Below are positions 18,223 to 27,210 of a stretch of 64,000 nt of DNA, in pieces. The stretch lies in contig DASYKS010000025.1 in assembly GCA_035995205.1 (NCBI GenBank), forward strand, positions 29,968-93,967, in the 5' to 3' direction. Within the stretch, counting starts at the first letter, position 1. Each line of letters opens with the position of its first letter. The DNA comes from DASYKS01 sp035995205 (lineage in GTDB: Bacteria > Acidobacteriota > Thermoanaerobaculia > Multivoradales > UBA5704). The notes below the pieces were generated by a model, which was not told where the DNA came from, did no database searches, and saw nothing but the letters and a program-made list of their open reading frames with translations. A program made the translations under genes and the position numbers.

Positions 18223-18350
18223 GGCGGACACGCAGGTCCGCCCCTACCACCACGTCCGGTGACATCCGTAGGGGCAGACCTGCGTGTCTGCCCCAGCGCC
18301 CTGGGACCTCGCGGCCCTGCCGCCGAGGGCGCAGCATGCTGCGCCCCTAC
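18220..18350. repeat. Three palindromic repeats (GTAGGGGC family)
   Basis: Hairpins at 18220-18248 (AGGGCGGAC...GTCCGCCC), 18267-18294 (GGGGCAGAC...GTCTGCCCC) and 18321-18350 (GGGCGCAGCATGCTGCGCCC). They fill most of the gap before the ETF-QO gene and overlap the upstream stop codon. Confidence 0.75.
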
Positions 18351-18445
18351 CCAGATGGTGCGGAACGGCGGAGGCGAGCCCCCGTGCTAGCATCCGGCGG
18401 GCTCCTCGGAGCCTCATCCAATCACCCCAAAGGGAAGCGAACGCG

Positions 18446-20134
18446 ATGTCTACCGAGCGGGAAACCCTAGAGCTCGATGTCGTCTTCGTCGGCGCGGGTC
18501 CGGCAAGCCTCGCCGGGGCGTATCGGCTGGCGCAGCGGATCGAAGAGCACAACAAGAATCTGACCGGCGGCGGCAAGAAGCTCGAACTGGCCATCGCCGT
18601 GCTCGAAAAAGGCAAAGATCCGAGCGCGCACGCGATCTCGGGGGCCGTGGTCGATCCGCGGGCGATGAAAGAGCTGTTCCCCGACGATTGGCAGAGCGCG
18701 CCGTTCGAGGCTGAAATCAGCAAAGAGAAGCTCCTGTACCTCACCGAGAAAGGCTCGTTCTCCCTGCCGATCCCACCGCCGCTCAACAACCATGGCTGCT
18801 ACGTCGCCTCGCTCGGCCGGCTGATGAAGTGGCTTTCGGGCAAAGTCGAGGCCGCGGGGGTGGACGTCTTCCACGAGTTTCCCGCGGTCGAGGCGCTGAT
18901 CGAAGACGGTCGGGTGGTGGGCGTGCGCACGGGCGATAAAGGCGTGAGCAAAGAGGGACACGAGAAAGCGAACTACGAGCCGGGCATCGACATCAAGAGC
19001 CGCGTCGTGGTCCTCGGCGAGGGGCCGCGCGGGACGATCGCCAAACAGCTCGAAGAACGGTTCCACTTGGGCGAGGGGCAGAACCCGCAGATCTACGCGA
19101 TCGGCATCAAAGAGATCTGGGATCTGCCCGCCGGACGGATCGCGCCGGGGCAGGTGGTTCACACCATGGGCTGGCCGCTCGGCTGGGGCAATTTCGGCGG
19201 CGGCTTCCTGTACGGCATGAAGGGGGATCAGGCGATCGTCGGCTTGGTCGCCGGGCTCGACTACAAGAACCCGCATTTCGATCCGCACGCCGAGTTCCAG
19301 CGGATGAAGACCCACCCCGAGATCGCGAAGATCTTGACCGGCGGCAAGATGGCGTTCTACGGCGCCAAGGCGATCCCCGAAGGGGGCTGGTGGTCGATGC
19401 CGCGCGCCCACGGCGACGGCTTTCTGATCGTCGGCGATTCGGCCGGCATGCTGAACAGCCAGCGCCTCAAGGGCATCCACCTGGCGATGAAATCCGGCAT
19501 GCTCGCGGCCGACACGATCTTCGAAGCCCTGCTTGCCGGCGAGCCGACCGCGGAGCGCCTGGCCGTCTACAAACAAAAAGTCGAGGCGAGCTGGATCAAG
19601 ACGGAGCTCTGGCCGGTGCGCAACTTCCACCAGGCGTTCGACCACGGCCTGCCGTTCGGCATGCTCCAGGCCGGCCTCGGCCTGGTCACGAACGGGCGCG
19701 GCTGGGGATTCAAAGACCGTCTGGATACTGAACCCGGCCACGAACGGATGATCGCGCTCGATTCGCCCCCCGGGCGCGCGCTCGCGAATCCGAAGCCGTT
19801 CGTCCCCGACGGCGTGCTGACCTTCGATCGCCTGACCGATGTCTACAACTCCGGCACCGCTCACAACGAGGACCAGCCGGTCCATCTCCATGTGGCCGAC
19901 CTATCCATCTGCGCCGACCAGTGCGCCCGGGCCTACGACAATCCCTGCCAGCGCTTCTGCCCGGCGGCAGTCTACGAAATGGTCCCCGACGCGACCACCC
20001 CGTCGGGCAAGAAGCTGCAGATCAACGCCAGCAACTGCGTCCACTGCAAGACCTGCGACATCATGGACCCGTACGAGATCATCACCTGGGTCCCGCCCGA
20101 GGGGGGCGGAGGTCCAAGCTACGGGAAGATGTAG
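18446..20134 (+). CDS. Electron transfer flavoprotein-ubiquinone oxidoreductase
   Basis: Membrane-associated flavoprotein that passes electrons from ETF to quinone in fatty-acid and amino-acid oxidation. It has 562 residues, the usual family length. The FAD-binding GAGPASLAGAYRLAQ fingerprint is at about residues 16-30, the quinone/membrane region GWPLGWGNFGGGFLYG is central, GDSAGMLNSQRLKGIHLAMKSG is the second FAD motif, and the C-terminal 4Fe-4S cluster uses cysteines in NPCQRFCPAAVYE and NCVHCKTCDI. ATG 18446 follows an AGGGAAG ribosome site. The sigma-54 activator starts immediately after its stop codon. ETF subunits are not in the window. Confidence 0.96.
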   Translation: MSTERETLELDVVFVGAGPASLAGAYRLAQRIEEHNKNLTGGGKKLELAIAVLEKGKDPSAHAISGAVVDPRAMKELFPDDWQSAPFEAEISKEKLLYLTEKGSFSLPIPPPLNNHGCYVASLGRLMKWLSGKVEAAGVDVFHEFPAVEALIEDGRVVGVRTGDKGVSKEGHEKANYEPGIDIKSRVVVLGEGPRGTIAKQLEERFHLGEGQNPQIYAIGIKEIWDLPAGRIAPGQVVHTMGWPLGWGNFGGGFLYGMKGDQAIVGLVAGLDYKNPHFDPHAEFQRMKTHPEIAKILTGGKMAFYGAKAIPEGGWWSMPRAHGDGFLIVGDSAGMLNSQRLKGIHLAMKSGMLAADTIFEALLAGEPTAERLAVYKQKVEASWIKTELWPVRNFHQAFDHGLPFGMLQAGLGLVTNGRGWGFKDRLDTEPGHERMIALDSPPGRALANPKPFVPDGVLTFDRLTDVYNSGTAHNEDQPVHLHVADLSICADQCARAYDNPCQRFCPAAVYEMVPDATTPSGKKLQINASNCVHCKTCDIMDPYEIITWVPPEGGGGPSYGKM

Positions 20135-21829
20135 ATGCCGACCGACAGCGAAGCTCTGCGGCCCCTGCACCAGGACGACACCCGAGGGGCCAGCGACAGT
20201 GTCTCGGCGGCGCATGCCCAGCTGACTCCGGGGCTCACGATTCTTTATCACCCGGACGTCAGCAGAATCGGCGAGCGCGTCCCTCTGCGAGGCCTGATGT
20301 CCGGGCAGGAGGAACGGCTGTCGCGCGGGGAGCCGGCTTTCTGCCAGCCCGGGAACGCTCCGCGGAGCCCGTTCCCCTTGGCCGACATCCACGTGAGCCG
20401 CCGGCCGATCCGTTTCGTTCCCGGCCCCGATCCGGGCGGCATCCGGCTGATCTGCGGCGAGTGCGGGTCCGCGGTCGTGGTGAACGGCGAGACGGTCGCG
20501 GAAGAACGGCGCCTCACGGCCGCCGAGATCGATCGGGGCGCCGTCCTGCTCCTGGCGTCTCGGGTGGTGGTCCTCCTCTCCCGCATCGACCCGGCCGCCC
20601 CCAGACCGCCCGAATTCGGCCTGGTCGGCGAGAGCGCCACCATGATCTTCCTGCGCCAGGAGATCGACCGCGTCGCGGCCTTGAACGTTCCCGTGCTCCT
20701 GCGGGGAGAGACGGGCACGGGCAAGGAGCTGGTCGCTCGCGCCTGCCATGACGCCGGGCCTCGGCGCGACCGCCCCTATCTGGCGGTCAACATGGCGGCC
20801 ATCCCACCCACCCTGGCGGCGGCCGAGCTTTTCGGCGCCGCCCGGGGCGCCTACACCGGCGCGGACCGAAAGCGCGACGGCTATTTTCAACGGGCCGACG
20901 GCGGCACCCTCTTCCTCGACGAGGTGGCGGACACTCCGCTGGAGGTCCAGGCTCTTCTCCTGCGCGCCCTGGAGACCCGCGAGATCCAGCCGGTGGGAGG
21001 AGGCGCCCCTGTCCGCCTGGACATCCGCCTCATCGCCGCGACGGACGCCGACCTCGAAGGAGCGGTGGCCACGGGCCGGTTCCGGGCACCCCTCCTGCAC
21101 CGGCTGGCCGGCTACGAGATCCAGATCCCTCCTCTGCGCGCCCGCCGCGACGATTTCGGCAGGCTCTTTCTTCACTTCCTCCGCCAGGAGCTCGAACAAC
21201 TGGGAGAAGGCCACCGCCTGGTGGCGGGAGCCGGAGGACGGCCCTGGATTCCCGCCGCCCTGGTGGCCCGCCTCGCCGCCTTCGACTGGCCGGGCAACGT
21301 CCGCCAGCTCCGGAACTTCGTCCGCCAGATCGTCCTCGCCGGCCGCGACGGGAAGCGCGGCATGTGGCTCCAGGCCGAGCGTCTATTTCAGGACGCCCAG
21401 CGCCCCGGGGTCCGGCCGGAGCGCGCGCCGGCCCGACTGCCGGCAACCGAGACGCCCACCCCCGTCGCGAAGGAACCCCGGAAAGTTTATCGAAGCTCCG
21501 ACGACGTCACTGAGCACGAGCTCCTGAAGGCTCTGCGAGCCAACCGCTGGCGAATCCAGAAGGCCGCCGCGCAGCTCGGCATCTCCCGGACCTCGCTCTA
21601 CGAGCGGATCGAGAAAAGCTCGAAAATCCGCAAGGGCGTCGATCTCTCCCGCCAGGAGATCGAAGCGTGTCACGAGCGGTGCGGAGGCGACCTCGACGCC
21701 ATGGTCGAGGTCCTCGAGGTCTCGAAACGGGGGCTCCAGCGCCGGATGTCCCAGCTCGGCTTGGCGAGATGGAGACCCCATGGGTCTGGAGAAGTGTCGG
21801 CGCCGGCGGCGGACACGAGCCCGACATAG
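20135..21829 (+). CDS. FHA-like, sigma-54 interacting transcriptional activator
   Basis: Enhancer-binding protein of 564 residues. The N-terminal 150 residues resemble an FHA domain (DIHVSRRPIRFV, VVVNGETVAEERRL), suggesting control by phospho-threonine binding. The AAA+ domain has Walker A GETGTGKE (191-198), GAYTGA (238-243, a variant of the sigma-54 contact motif GAFTGA) and Walker B GGTLFLDEVA (256-265). The C-terminus has a Fis-type helix-turn-helix (AAAQLGISRTSLYERI) and a further helix-turn-helix-like tail (LEVSKRGLQRRMSQLGL). The ATG directly follows the ETF-QO stop. Around 20167-20189 the DNA resembles the tail of the REP-like repeat, so the first 20-30 codons may be repeat-derived. 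A sigma-54 promoter with upstream half-sites lies just downstream. Confidence 0.92.
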   Translation: MPTDSEALRPLHQDDTRGASDSVSAAHAQLTPGLTILYHPDVSRIGERVPLRGLMSGQEERLSRGEPAFCQPGNAPRSPFPLADIHVSRRPIRFVPGPDPGGIRLICGECGSAVVVNGETVAEERRLTAAEIDRGAVLLLASRVVVLLSRIDPAAPRPPEFGLVGESATMIFLRQEIDRVAALNVPVLLRGETGTGKELVARACHDAGPRRDRPYLAVNMAAIPPTLAAAELFGAARGAYTGADRKRDGYFQRADGGTLFLDEVADTPLEVQALLLRALETREIQPVGGGAPVRLDIRLIAATDADLEGAVATGRFRAPLLHRLAGYEIQIPPLRARRDDFGRLFLHFLRQELEQLGEGHRLVAGAGGRPWIPAALVARLAAFDWPGNVRQLRNFVRQIVLAGRDGKRGMWLQAERLFQDAQRPGVRPERAPARLPATETPTPVAKEPRKVYRSSDDVTEHELLKALRANRWRIQKAAAQLGISRTSLYERIEKSSKIRKGVDLSRQEIEACHERCGGDLDAMVEVLEVSKRGLQRRMSQLGLARWRPHGSGEVSAPAADTSPT

Positions 21830-21858
21830 TTGGCGACAATGTCGGACACAACCGACAT
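21794..21858 (+). promoter_or_regulatory. Putative enhancer (UAS) with four TGTCGG half-sites
   Basis: TGTCGG or its complement CCGACA occurs at 21795, 21821, 21840 and 21852. TGTCGGACACAACCGACA (21840-21857) is an inverted repeat with 6-bp arms and a 6-bp spacer. It is centred about 55 bp upstream of the sigma-54 -24 element. The sites overlap the end of the activator gene. Confidence 0.55.
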
Positions 21859-21902
21859 TCTTAAAATCGCCGTTCGTTTCGAGAAATAAACCTTTTAGAG
21901 CG

Positions 21903-21918
21903 CGGCACCGGTCTTGCG
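21903..21918 (+). promoter_or_regulatory. Sigma-54 (-24/-12) promoter
   Basis: CGGCACCGGTCTTGCG has the invariant GG and GC dinucleotides separated by ten bases, as required for sigma-54 promoters (consensus TGGCAC-N5-TTGC). The predicted transcript starts near 21929 and leads the secreted-protein gene at 21976. Confidence 0.7.
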
Positions 21919-21975
21919 AAAGGGTTTCGCGCCTTCGGCTCACCCTCGATCTGAAGGATCTCTCCCGAGGTCAAA

Positions 21976-22746
21976 ATGAACCTGCGTAAAGCCGTCCTGT
22001 CGTTCGGCATCGTCCTTTCCCTGTCCAGCCAGGCCCACGGCGCAACCGTCTCTCTTCTCGATAAGTTCGATGACGGAAACATCGCGACCAACACAGGGCC
22101 CGGCGGCATCGGCAGCGGCTTCACCACGGCTTATATCGATTGCTACACCGGCGCGGGCGTGACTTCCTCGGAGGCCAGTGGAATAGCCACGATCGGCGGC
22201 GCGAGTTGCGTTCATTGGATGCAGAGCAACGACGCGATCGACCCGACGGGAACGACCATGATCTGGTCCCTCGAAAAGACGACGGAAGACGCGTTGCTCG
22301 GCTGGGTGCAGGCGGGAAAGGACGCCTGCTGCGAACCGGGGATCTACTTGACGATCACGCCCAATGGCGTCGTCTTCGATCTGGTCTCGTATACGACCAC
22401 CCCCGGCTTCCAGTGGCAAGGGCGCTACTTCACGATCCCCGCCGGCTCGACGGCGGCAGGAGAAGTGTATCCTGGGTATCCTGCGTATAGCCCCGGCTCC
22501 GGTCCGATGACCGCCATCGTCTCGATCAGCGCCTCGGGCTGGGCGGTCAGCATCCACGGCAGCGGAGTCGACATCGAGAAGTCGGGATCCTATTCCAGCT
22601 GCCCGAATCCCGTGAACGGTCAGTGCATCACCCTCTCCGACGTCATGAGCTCCCCCGGCGTGAACGGCACGCTCCGTCCGGTGGGCGGAGGAGGCCGGGA
22701 AAATCAGAGCATCGAGTACTCGACCGTGCTCGTGATCAGCAACTGA
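21976..22746 (+). CDS. Secreted hypothetical protein (beta-rich, lectin-like)
   Basis: Protein of 256 residues with a signal peptide (MNLRKAVLSFGIVLSLSSQAHG). The mature part is rich in Gly, Ser, Thr and aromatic residues with alternating strands (GIYLTITPNGVVFDLVSYTT, MTAIVSISASGWAVSIHGSG), similar to jelly-roll or LamG-type domains. Cysteines pair in VTSSEASGIATIGGASCVHW and DACCEPG. No enzyme motif. It is preceded by the sigma-54 promoter at 21903 and follows the FHA-type activator, so its synthesis is probably controlled by that activator. Function unknown; carbohydrate or surface binding is a guess from fold appearance. Confidence 0.75.
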   Translation: MNLRKAVLSFGIVLSLSSQAHGATVSLLDKFDDGNIATNTGPGGIGSGFTTAYIDCYTGAGVTSSEASGIATIGGASCVHWMQSNDAIDPTGTTMIWSLEKTTEDALLGWVQAGKDACCEPGIYLTITPNGVVFDLVSYTTTPGFQWQGRYFTIPAGSTAAGEVYPGYPAYSPGSGPMTAIVSISASGWAVSIHGSGVDIEKSGSYSSCPNPVNGQCITLSDVMSSPGVNGTLRPVGGGGRENQSIEYSTVLVISN

Positions 22747-22889
22747 GCTCGCTCCGGATAGAAGACGGCCAGCACCCAACCACGAAGCTTCCGGGTACTG
22801 GCCGTCGGGGCCTCTCCAACCCTCGCAGCGATGTAGAGGAAACAGGCGGCGGGTTGGTTAGGCCTGAAGGCTGCTGGTACTATTCGTTC

Positions 22890-23111
22890 ATGCGAGTTAC
22901 CCCCGGAACCGTGGTCTCAGGCCAAGTCGTCCTAGACGATCCTTCGCTCGCGGATGGAATGGACGTCTTGGTCGTCACGCAAGAGCGTGAGAAAGAGGTT
23001 CATCTGTCGCCCGAGGAGTTGGCGGAGCTCGAAGCGGGTATCGCAGAAGCCGATCGCGGAGAGACGATCTCGGGCGACGAATTTTTCGCGCGCCTTCGTC
23101 GCCTCGAGTAA
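22890..23111 (+). CDS. Putative antitoxin of a ParE-type module
   Basis: Protein of 73 residues, MRVTPGTVVSGQVVLDDPSL onward. It begins with a short beta-strand region like AbrB-type or PHD-like antitoxins, then an acidic helical tail (EELAELEAGIAEADRGETI, DEFFARLRRLE) of the form that wraps ParE/RelE toxins. ATG 22890 was chosen for domain length. The following toxin gene starts three bases after its stop, so the pair is one operon. Confidence 0.75.
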   Translation: MRVTPGTVVSGQVVLDDPSLADGMDVLVVTQEREKEVHLSPEELAELEAGIAEADRGETISGDEFFARLRRLE

Positions 23112-23113
23112 CG

Positions 23114-23413
23114 GTGCCCCTCGAGCTACATGTCTCTCGCCGTGCCTCACGGCAGGTCGAGCGAATCACTCAGTGGTGGGCGGCAAATAGGCCCGGCGCT
23201 CCAGGGGCGGTTCGCAAGGATCTTCAAGGCACACTGGATCTCCTGCTCCTACAGCCAGAGATCGGCACCCTCGTTCCCGAGGCCAGCTCGCCCGGGGTGA
23301 GGCGCTTCCATCTCGATCGCATTCGCTATTGGGTGTACTACAGGGTCGGGAAAAATCGGCTGGAGGTAGTGTCTGTGTGGCATTCCAGCCGGGGCGAAGG
23401 CCCGGCGGTTTAG
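23114..23413 (+). CDS. ParE/RelE family toxin
   Basis: Basic protein of 99 residues with the ParE toxin layout: N-terminal helical hairpin (SRRASRQVERITQWWAANRP, then the RKDLQGTLDLLLLQPEIGTL helix) and C-terminal strands (VRRFHLDRIRYWVYYRVGKN, RLEVVSVWHSSRG). The RRF...YYRV and VWHSSRG elements are typical of type II toxins of this fold. Start is GTG at 23114. It follows its antitoxin by three bases. Confidence 0.85.
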   Translation: MPLELHVSRRASRQVERITQWWAANRPGAPGAVRKDLQGTLDLLLLQPEIGTLVPEASSPGVRRFHLDRIRYWVYYRVGKNRLEVVSVWHSSRGEGPAV

Positions 23414-23479
23414 CCGCGTCCTGCCCCGCTGCGGCCCACGAGTGGCCTGACCGCGGCGGGGGTCGGGTTGCCGTCCGTC

Positions 23480-24682
23480 CTACAGCTGATTCGGCGAAAT
23501 CGTGCAGTCACCGCTGCCGGTCTCGACGTGGATCGCGGTCTGGCCGTTCAGCCTCTTGGCTCCCACCACTTTCCGGCCGTCCTTGCGTAGGACGGCGTCG
23601 GTGTAACCGACGTTCAGCGTTCCGCTGCCCTGATCGGACGAGATGTCGAACGAGGCGGTCTCGCCGGCGTGGATCGTCACTTCGCCGGAGCCGGTTTCGA
23701 TCGACATTTTGCGGGTCTTCGCGAGCGAGCTTGCCACCGCGACGTCGCCCGAACCGGTGTCGGCGATCAGCTCTTCGAGCTCCACTCCGAGCACCTGCAC
23801 CGAGCCCGAGCCGGTGTCGGCGACCAAGCGGCCGGCGGCGCCGTTCTTGACGCTCACGTCGCCCGAGCCCGTGTCGATCGCCAGTTTGCCGGCCGAGACG
23901 CCGTCGACCCGCACGTCGCCCGAGCCGGTGTCGATCGCACCGTTGCCGATCAGGTTGGCGACCGTGACGTCGCCCGAGCCGGTATCGAACGAGCTTTCGC
24001 CCCGCACCGTGCCCATTTTGATGTCGCCGGAGCCGGTGTCGACCAATAGATGGCCGTCGAACGAGGCGATTTTGACGTCGCCGCAGCCGGTGTCGACCGA
24101 AAGGTCGCCGCTCAAATTCGCGCCGTCGACCGGGCCGACGACGTTCCTCACATAGATCTTGGCGCTGGGCGGCATGGCGATCCGGACGTTGGCGTAGAGC
24201 GTCGGGATGCCCGCCCGGCGAGTGCCGTAGATCCGCACCTTTTCCCCCCGGTAGAGGGTGGAGGTGGCACCGTCGAACAGGCCGCCCAGGAACGACGGCA
24301 CGTCATCGGTCTTGTTCTTGGAATCGGGATAGTGGAAGCCGCGATAGCTCTCGACCGGGTAGGAAAGCGCCCACTCCTCGCGCCCCTTGGCGTCTTTGCC
24401 CTTCACCCACTTGACGCGCTGCAACAACGATTGGGTTTCCGCCGCGTCGCGCCCTTCGGCGTAGACCGTCGTTTCGACGCCCATCGGGTCGGCGGTACCC
24501 GGCACCAGCTCGATCCGGCCGGCGAGGTTGGCGAGCCGGATCGGCTGGGAGCCGGCGGACGCGGGCAGCTCGACGCGGAACGAACGCCGCCCGAGGTCAT
24601 CGGCCTGGGCCGCGACGGCAAAGACGATCGGAGCCGCCAACAGCAGGGCGGCACAACGAGAGATTCTGGGGTTGGCGTTCAT
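23480..24682 (-). CDS. DUF4097 family beta-repeat exported protein
   Basis: Exported protein of 400 residues with a signal peptide (SRCAALLLAAPIVFAVAAQA). Residues from about 190 to the end contain ten copies of a DTGSGDV-type repeat (variants DTGCGDVKI, ETGSGEVTI, DQGSGTLNV) about 20 residues apart, each probably one turn of a right-handed beta-helix, as in DUF4097 proteins. The gene starts at 24682 behind a GAGGAG site and diverges from the peptidase at 24816 across a 133-bp shared promoter region. DUF4097 proteins are often envelope-associated, but the molecular role is unknown. Confidence 0.88.
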   Translation of the reverse strand: MNANPRISRCAALLLAAPIVFAVAAQADDLGRRSFRVELPASAGSQPIRLANLAGRIELVPGTADPMGVETTVYAEGRDAAETQSLLQRVKWVKGKDAKGREEWALSYPVESYRGFHYPDSKNKTDDVPSFLGGLFDGATSTLYRGEKVRIYGTRRAGIPTLYANVRIAMPPSAKIYVRNVVGPVDGANLSGDLSVDTGCGDVKIASFDGHLLVDTGSGDIKMGTVRGESSFDTGSGDVTVANLIGNGAIDTGSGDVRVDGVSAGKLAIDTGSGDVSVKNGAAGRLVADTGSGSVQVLGVELEELIADTGSGDVAVASSLAKTRKMSIETGSGEVTIHAGETASFDISSDQGSGTLNVGYTDAVLRKDGRKVVGAKRLNGQTAIHVETGSGDCTISPNQL

Positions 24683-24815
24683 TGAAGCTCCTCTTCGGGA
24701 TTGCACGCTCACGTCCTCCTTACGTAGCGCCGGAGTGAAAAGTTGCCGACGCGCTATGCTTTGGCCAAAACGCCCCCTGCCGGCATCCCTTCGAACGCAT
24801 CCGCGGAGAATCCCG

Positions 24816-27053
24816 ATGGCCATTGCCCCCCGTTTTGCCCTCGCCCTGCTGCTCGCCGCAACGGGTGCCGGAGTCGCCGGTTTCGCCGCAGATCCGACGA
24901 CGACGGGCACCCTGCCCACCATCGAAGAGCTGCTCTCGCCGACCGCCTGGGGCAAGGTCCCCTCGCAGATCGCCTGGTCGCCCGACGGCAAACGCCTGAG
25001 CTATCTCTGGGACGACGGACAGGGCGAAGCGCTTTGGGTGCTCGACCCCGTAACCGGCAAATCCGAAAAGTGCCTCTCCGGCGCGGATCTGGCCGAGCCC
25101 CAGGAGACGTCGAAGGAGAAAGACAAGGCCGAGCCGGCCGCCGTGCCGCCGCCCCCGAGCGTCGGCGAGGTCTCCTGGCTGCCCGACGGCAAGGGCTTCT
25201 TGGTCGCCTCCGACGGCGACCTCTTCCTCGCGCTGGCCGGCGCCGCGCCGCGCCGGCTCACCCGGACCGCCGCCGCCGAGGAGGGGGCGGTGGTCTCTTC
25301 CAAGGGCGACCGTGCCGCGTTCGTCCGCGACCACGACCTGTGGACTCTGGATCTTGCGACCGGGCGCGAGCAGCGGCAGACCCGCGACGGCAAGGAGAAC
25401 GTCACCCTGAACGGCGAGACCGACTGGGTCTATTGGGAGGAGATCTGGAATCGCGACTCGACCGGCTTCTGGTGGCATCCGGACGGGCGGCGGATCGCCT
25501 ATTACCGCTTCGACGAAACCCCGGTGGGCGTTTATCCGCTGATCGACGACGTACCGAAGGACGCCACGGTGCGCTGGCAGAAATACCCGCGCCCCGGACG
25601 GCCGAACCCGCGGGTGAAGATCGGCGTCCGCGACACCACCTCGGCCAGGGCCAAGACGATCTGGATGGAGACCGGCGGCGCGCCGGACGATTACCTCGCC
25701 CGCGTCGCCTGGTCGCACGACGGCTCCTGGCTCGCGATCGAGCGGCTGAACCGCGACCAGACCGAGCTCGACCTGCTGCGCTGCACGCCGGCCGATGGCC
25801 ATTGCACCGTGCTCGCGAGCGATCGCGATCCGGATTGGGTCAACTTGGGCAACGACTTTCGGCCGCTCGAAGACGGCCGTTTCCTCTGGAGCTCCGAGCG
25901 CGAGGGGCATCGCCGGCTCTATCTCTACGCGGCGGACGGCAAGCCGCTCGGCCCGGTCACCCCGGAGGGTTGGGTCCACGAAACGCTCGACGGGGTCGAC
26001 GAGGCGCAGGGGCTGGTGACGTTCACCGGCTACGCCACCGAACCGCTGCTCGCCGCGGCCGAGCGACACGTCCTCCGGGCCCGGCTCGACGGTTCCGGCC
26101 TCGAACGTCTAACCTCAGGCCGCGGCTGGCATACGGCGACCGTCGCCCCGTCCGGCGGCTGGTGGGTGGACGGGTGGAGCGATGCCGACACCCCGCCGCT
26201 GCTGCGCCTGATCGGCCCGGACGGCCGGGAGGCCGCTGCACGGCTGCCCTCGAAGCCCTCGACGATCGACACGGCGGGCCTGCCGAAGTATGAATTCCTG
26301 ACCATTCCGGGACCGGAGGGATCGACGCTGCCGGCCCGACTGCTCAAACCGGCCGGATTCGATCCGGCCCGAAAAGTTCCGGTTCTCACCTACCACTACG
26401 GCGGGCCGGCTTCACAGGTCGTGATCGACCGCTGGGGCGGGGCCTGGAACAAATGGATGGCGGCGCGCGGCTACGCGGTTTGGAGCGTCGACAACCAGGC
26501 CTCGCTCTTCTTCGGCAAGCGGGGCGAGGTCCGTCTCCATCGCCGCTTCGGCGAGCTGGAGCTGGCCGGGCAGCTCGCCGGAGTGGCGTACTTGAAGGCT
26601 CAGCCTTGGGTCGACGGCGGCCGCCTCGGAATCTGGGGCTGGTCGGGCGGCGGCTCGAACACGCTCTATGCCCTGCTCCACTCGCCCGGCACCTGGAAGG
26701 TGGGAGTGGCCGGGGCGCCGGTCACCGATTGGCTGCTCTACGACTCGATCTGGACCGAGCGCTATTTCGACCGACCCGAAGAGAATCCGGAGGGGTACCG
26801 GCTCTCCTCGGCCGTCACCGCGGCGGCCAACCTCAAAGACCGTTTGCTGATCGTCCACGGCACGGCGGACGACAACGTCCATCCGCAAAACAGCTGGAAC
26901 CTGATCCGTGCGCTGGAAAAAGCGCACGTCTCATACGAGGATCTGGCGCTGCCGGGGCAATCGCACGGCATTCGCGGCGACGCCCAGATTCACTTCTACC
27001 GCCGGATGACGGAGCTGTTCGATCGCGAGCTGGGGGGCGGGACCGCCCACTGA
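24816..27053 (+). CDS. Dipeptidyl peptidase IV-like S9 serine peptidase
   Basis: Secreted prolyl peptidase of 745 residues. It has a signal peptide (FALALLLAATGAGVAGFAA), a beta-propeller DPP4 N-terminal domain (about 40-490, with repeats such as AWSPDGKRLSYLWDDG and LPDGKGFLVASDGDLFLAL), and a C-terminal alpha/beta-hydrolase domain. The catalytic Ser is 610 in GWSGGG, the Asp is 685-686 in HGTADDN, and the His is 717 in GQSHG. The start at ATG 24816 fits the signal peptide. It probably degrades extracellular peptides; another peptidase cluster lies at 48-62 kb. Confidence 0.93.
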   Translation: MAIAPRFALALLLAATGAGVAGFAADPTTTGTLPTIEELLSPTAWGKVPSQIAWSPDGKRLSYLWDDGQGEALWVLDPVTGKSEKCLSGADLAEPQETSKEKDKAEPAAVPPPPSVGEVSWLPDGKGFLVASDGDLFLALAGAAPRRLTRTAAAEEGAVVSSKGDRAAFVRDHDLWTLDLATGREQRQTRDGKENVTLNGETDWVYWEEIWNRDSTGFWWHPDGRRIAYYRFDETPVGVYPLIDDVPKDATVRWQKYPRPGRPNPRVKIGVRDTTSARAKTIWMETGGAPDDYLARVAWSHDGSWLAIERLNRDQTELDLLRCTPADGHCTVLASDRDPDWVNLGNDFRPLEDGRFLWSSEREGHRRLYLYAADGKPLGPVTPEGWVHETLDGVDEAQGLVTFTGYATEPLLAAAERHVLRARLDGSGLERLTSGRGWHTATVAPSGGWWVDGWSDADTPPLLRLIGPDGREAAARLPSKPSTIDTAGLPKYEFLTIPGPEGSTLPARLLKPAGFDPARKVPVLTYHYGGPASQVVIDRWGGAWNKWMAARGYAVWSVDNQASLFFGKRGEVRLHRRFGELELAGQLAGVAYLKAQPWVDGGRLGIWGWSGGGSNTLYALLHSPGTWKVGVAGAPVTDWLLYDSIWTERYFDRPEENPEGYRLSSAVTAAANLKDRLLIVHGTADDNVHPQNSWNLIRALEKAHVSYEDLALPGQSHGIRGDAQIHFYRRMTELFDRELGGGTAH

Positions 27054-27080
27054 AACTTCCTGCTCGGCAAACCCCTAGTC

Positions 27081-27195
27081 CGTCATTCCGAACGTGAGTG
27101 AGGAATCTGGGAGGTGGGTGGCTCAGATCCAGTTGCAGCGAAGGGATTTAAGGCCGCCCGACCCCCAGATCCCTCGCTATCGCTTGGGATGACGG
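27081..27195. repeat. 115-bp MITE-like repeat, copy 1
   Basis: The ends are imperfect inverted repeats (CGTCATTCCGAACGTGAGTG and CGCTATCGCTTGGGATGACG). The interior carries GGTGGGTGGCTCAGATCC and CGAAGGGATTTAAGGCCGCC. A second copy lies inverted at 47853-47968. It has no coding capacity and sits between the convergent peptidase and fabF genes. Confidence 0.8.
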
Positions 27196-27210
27196 GAGGG
27201 AGCGGTTTTT

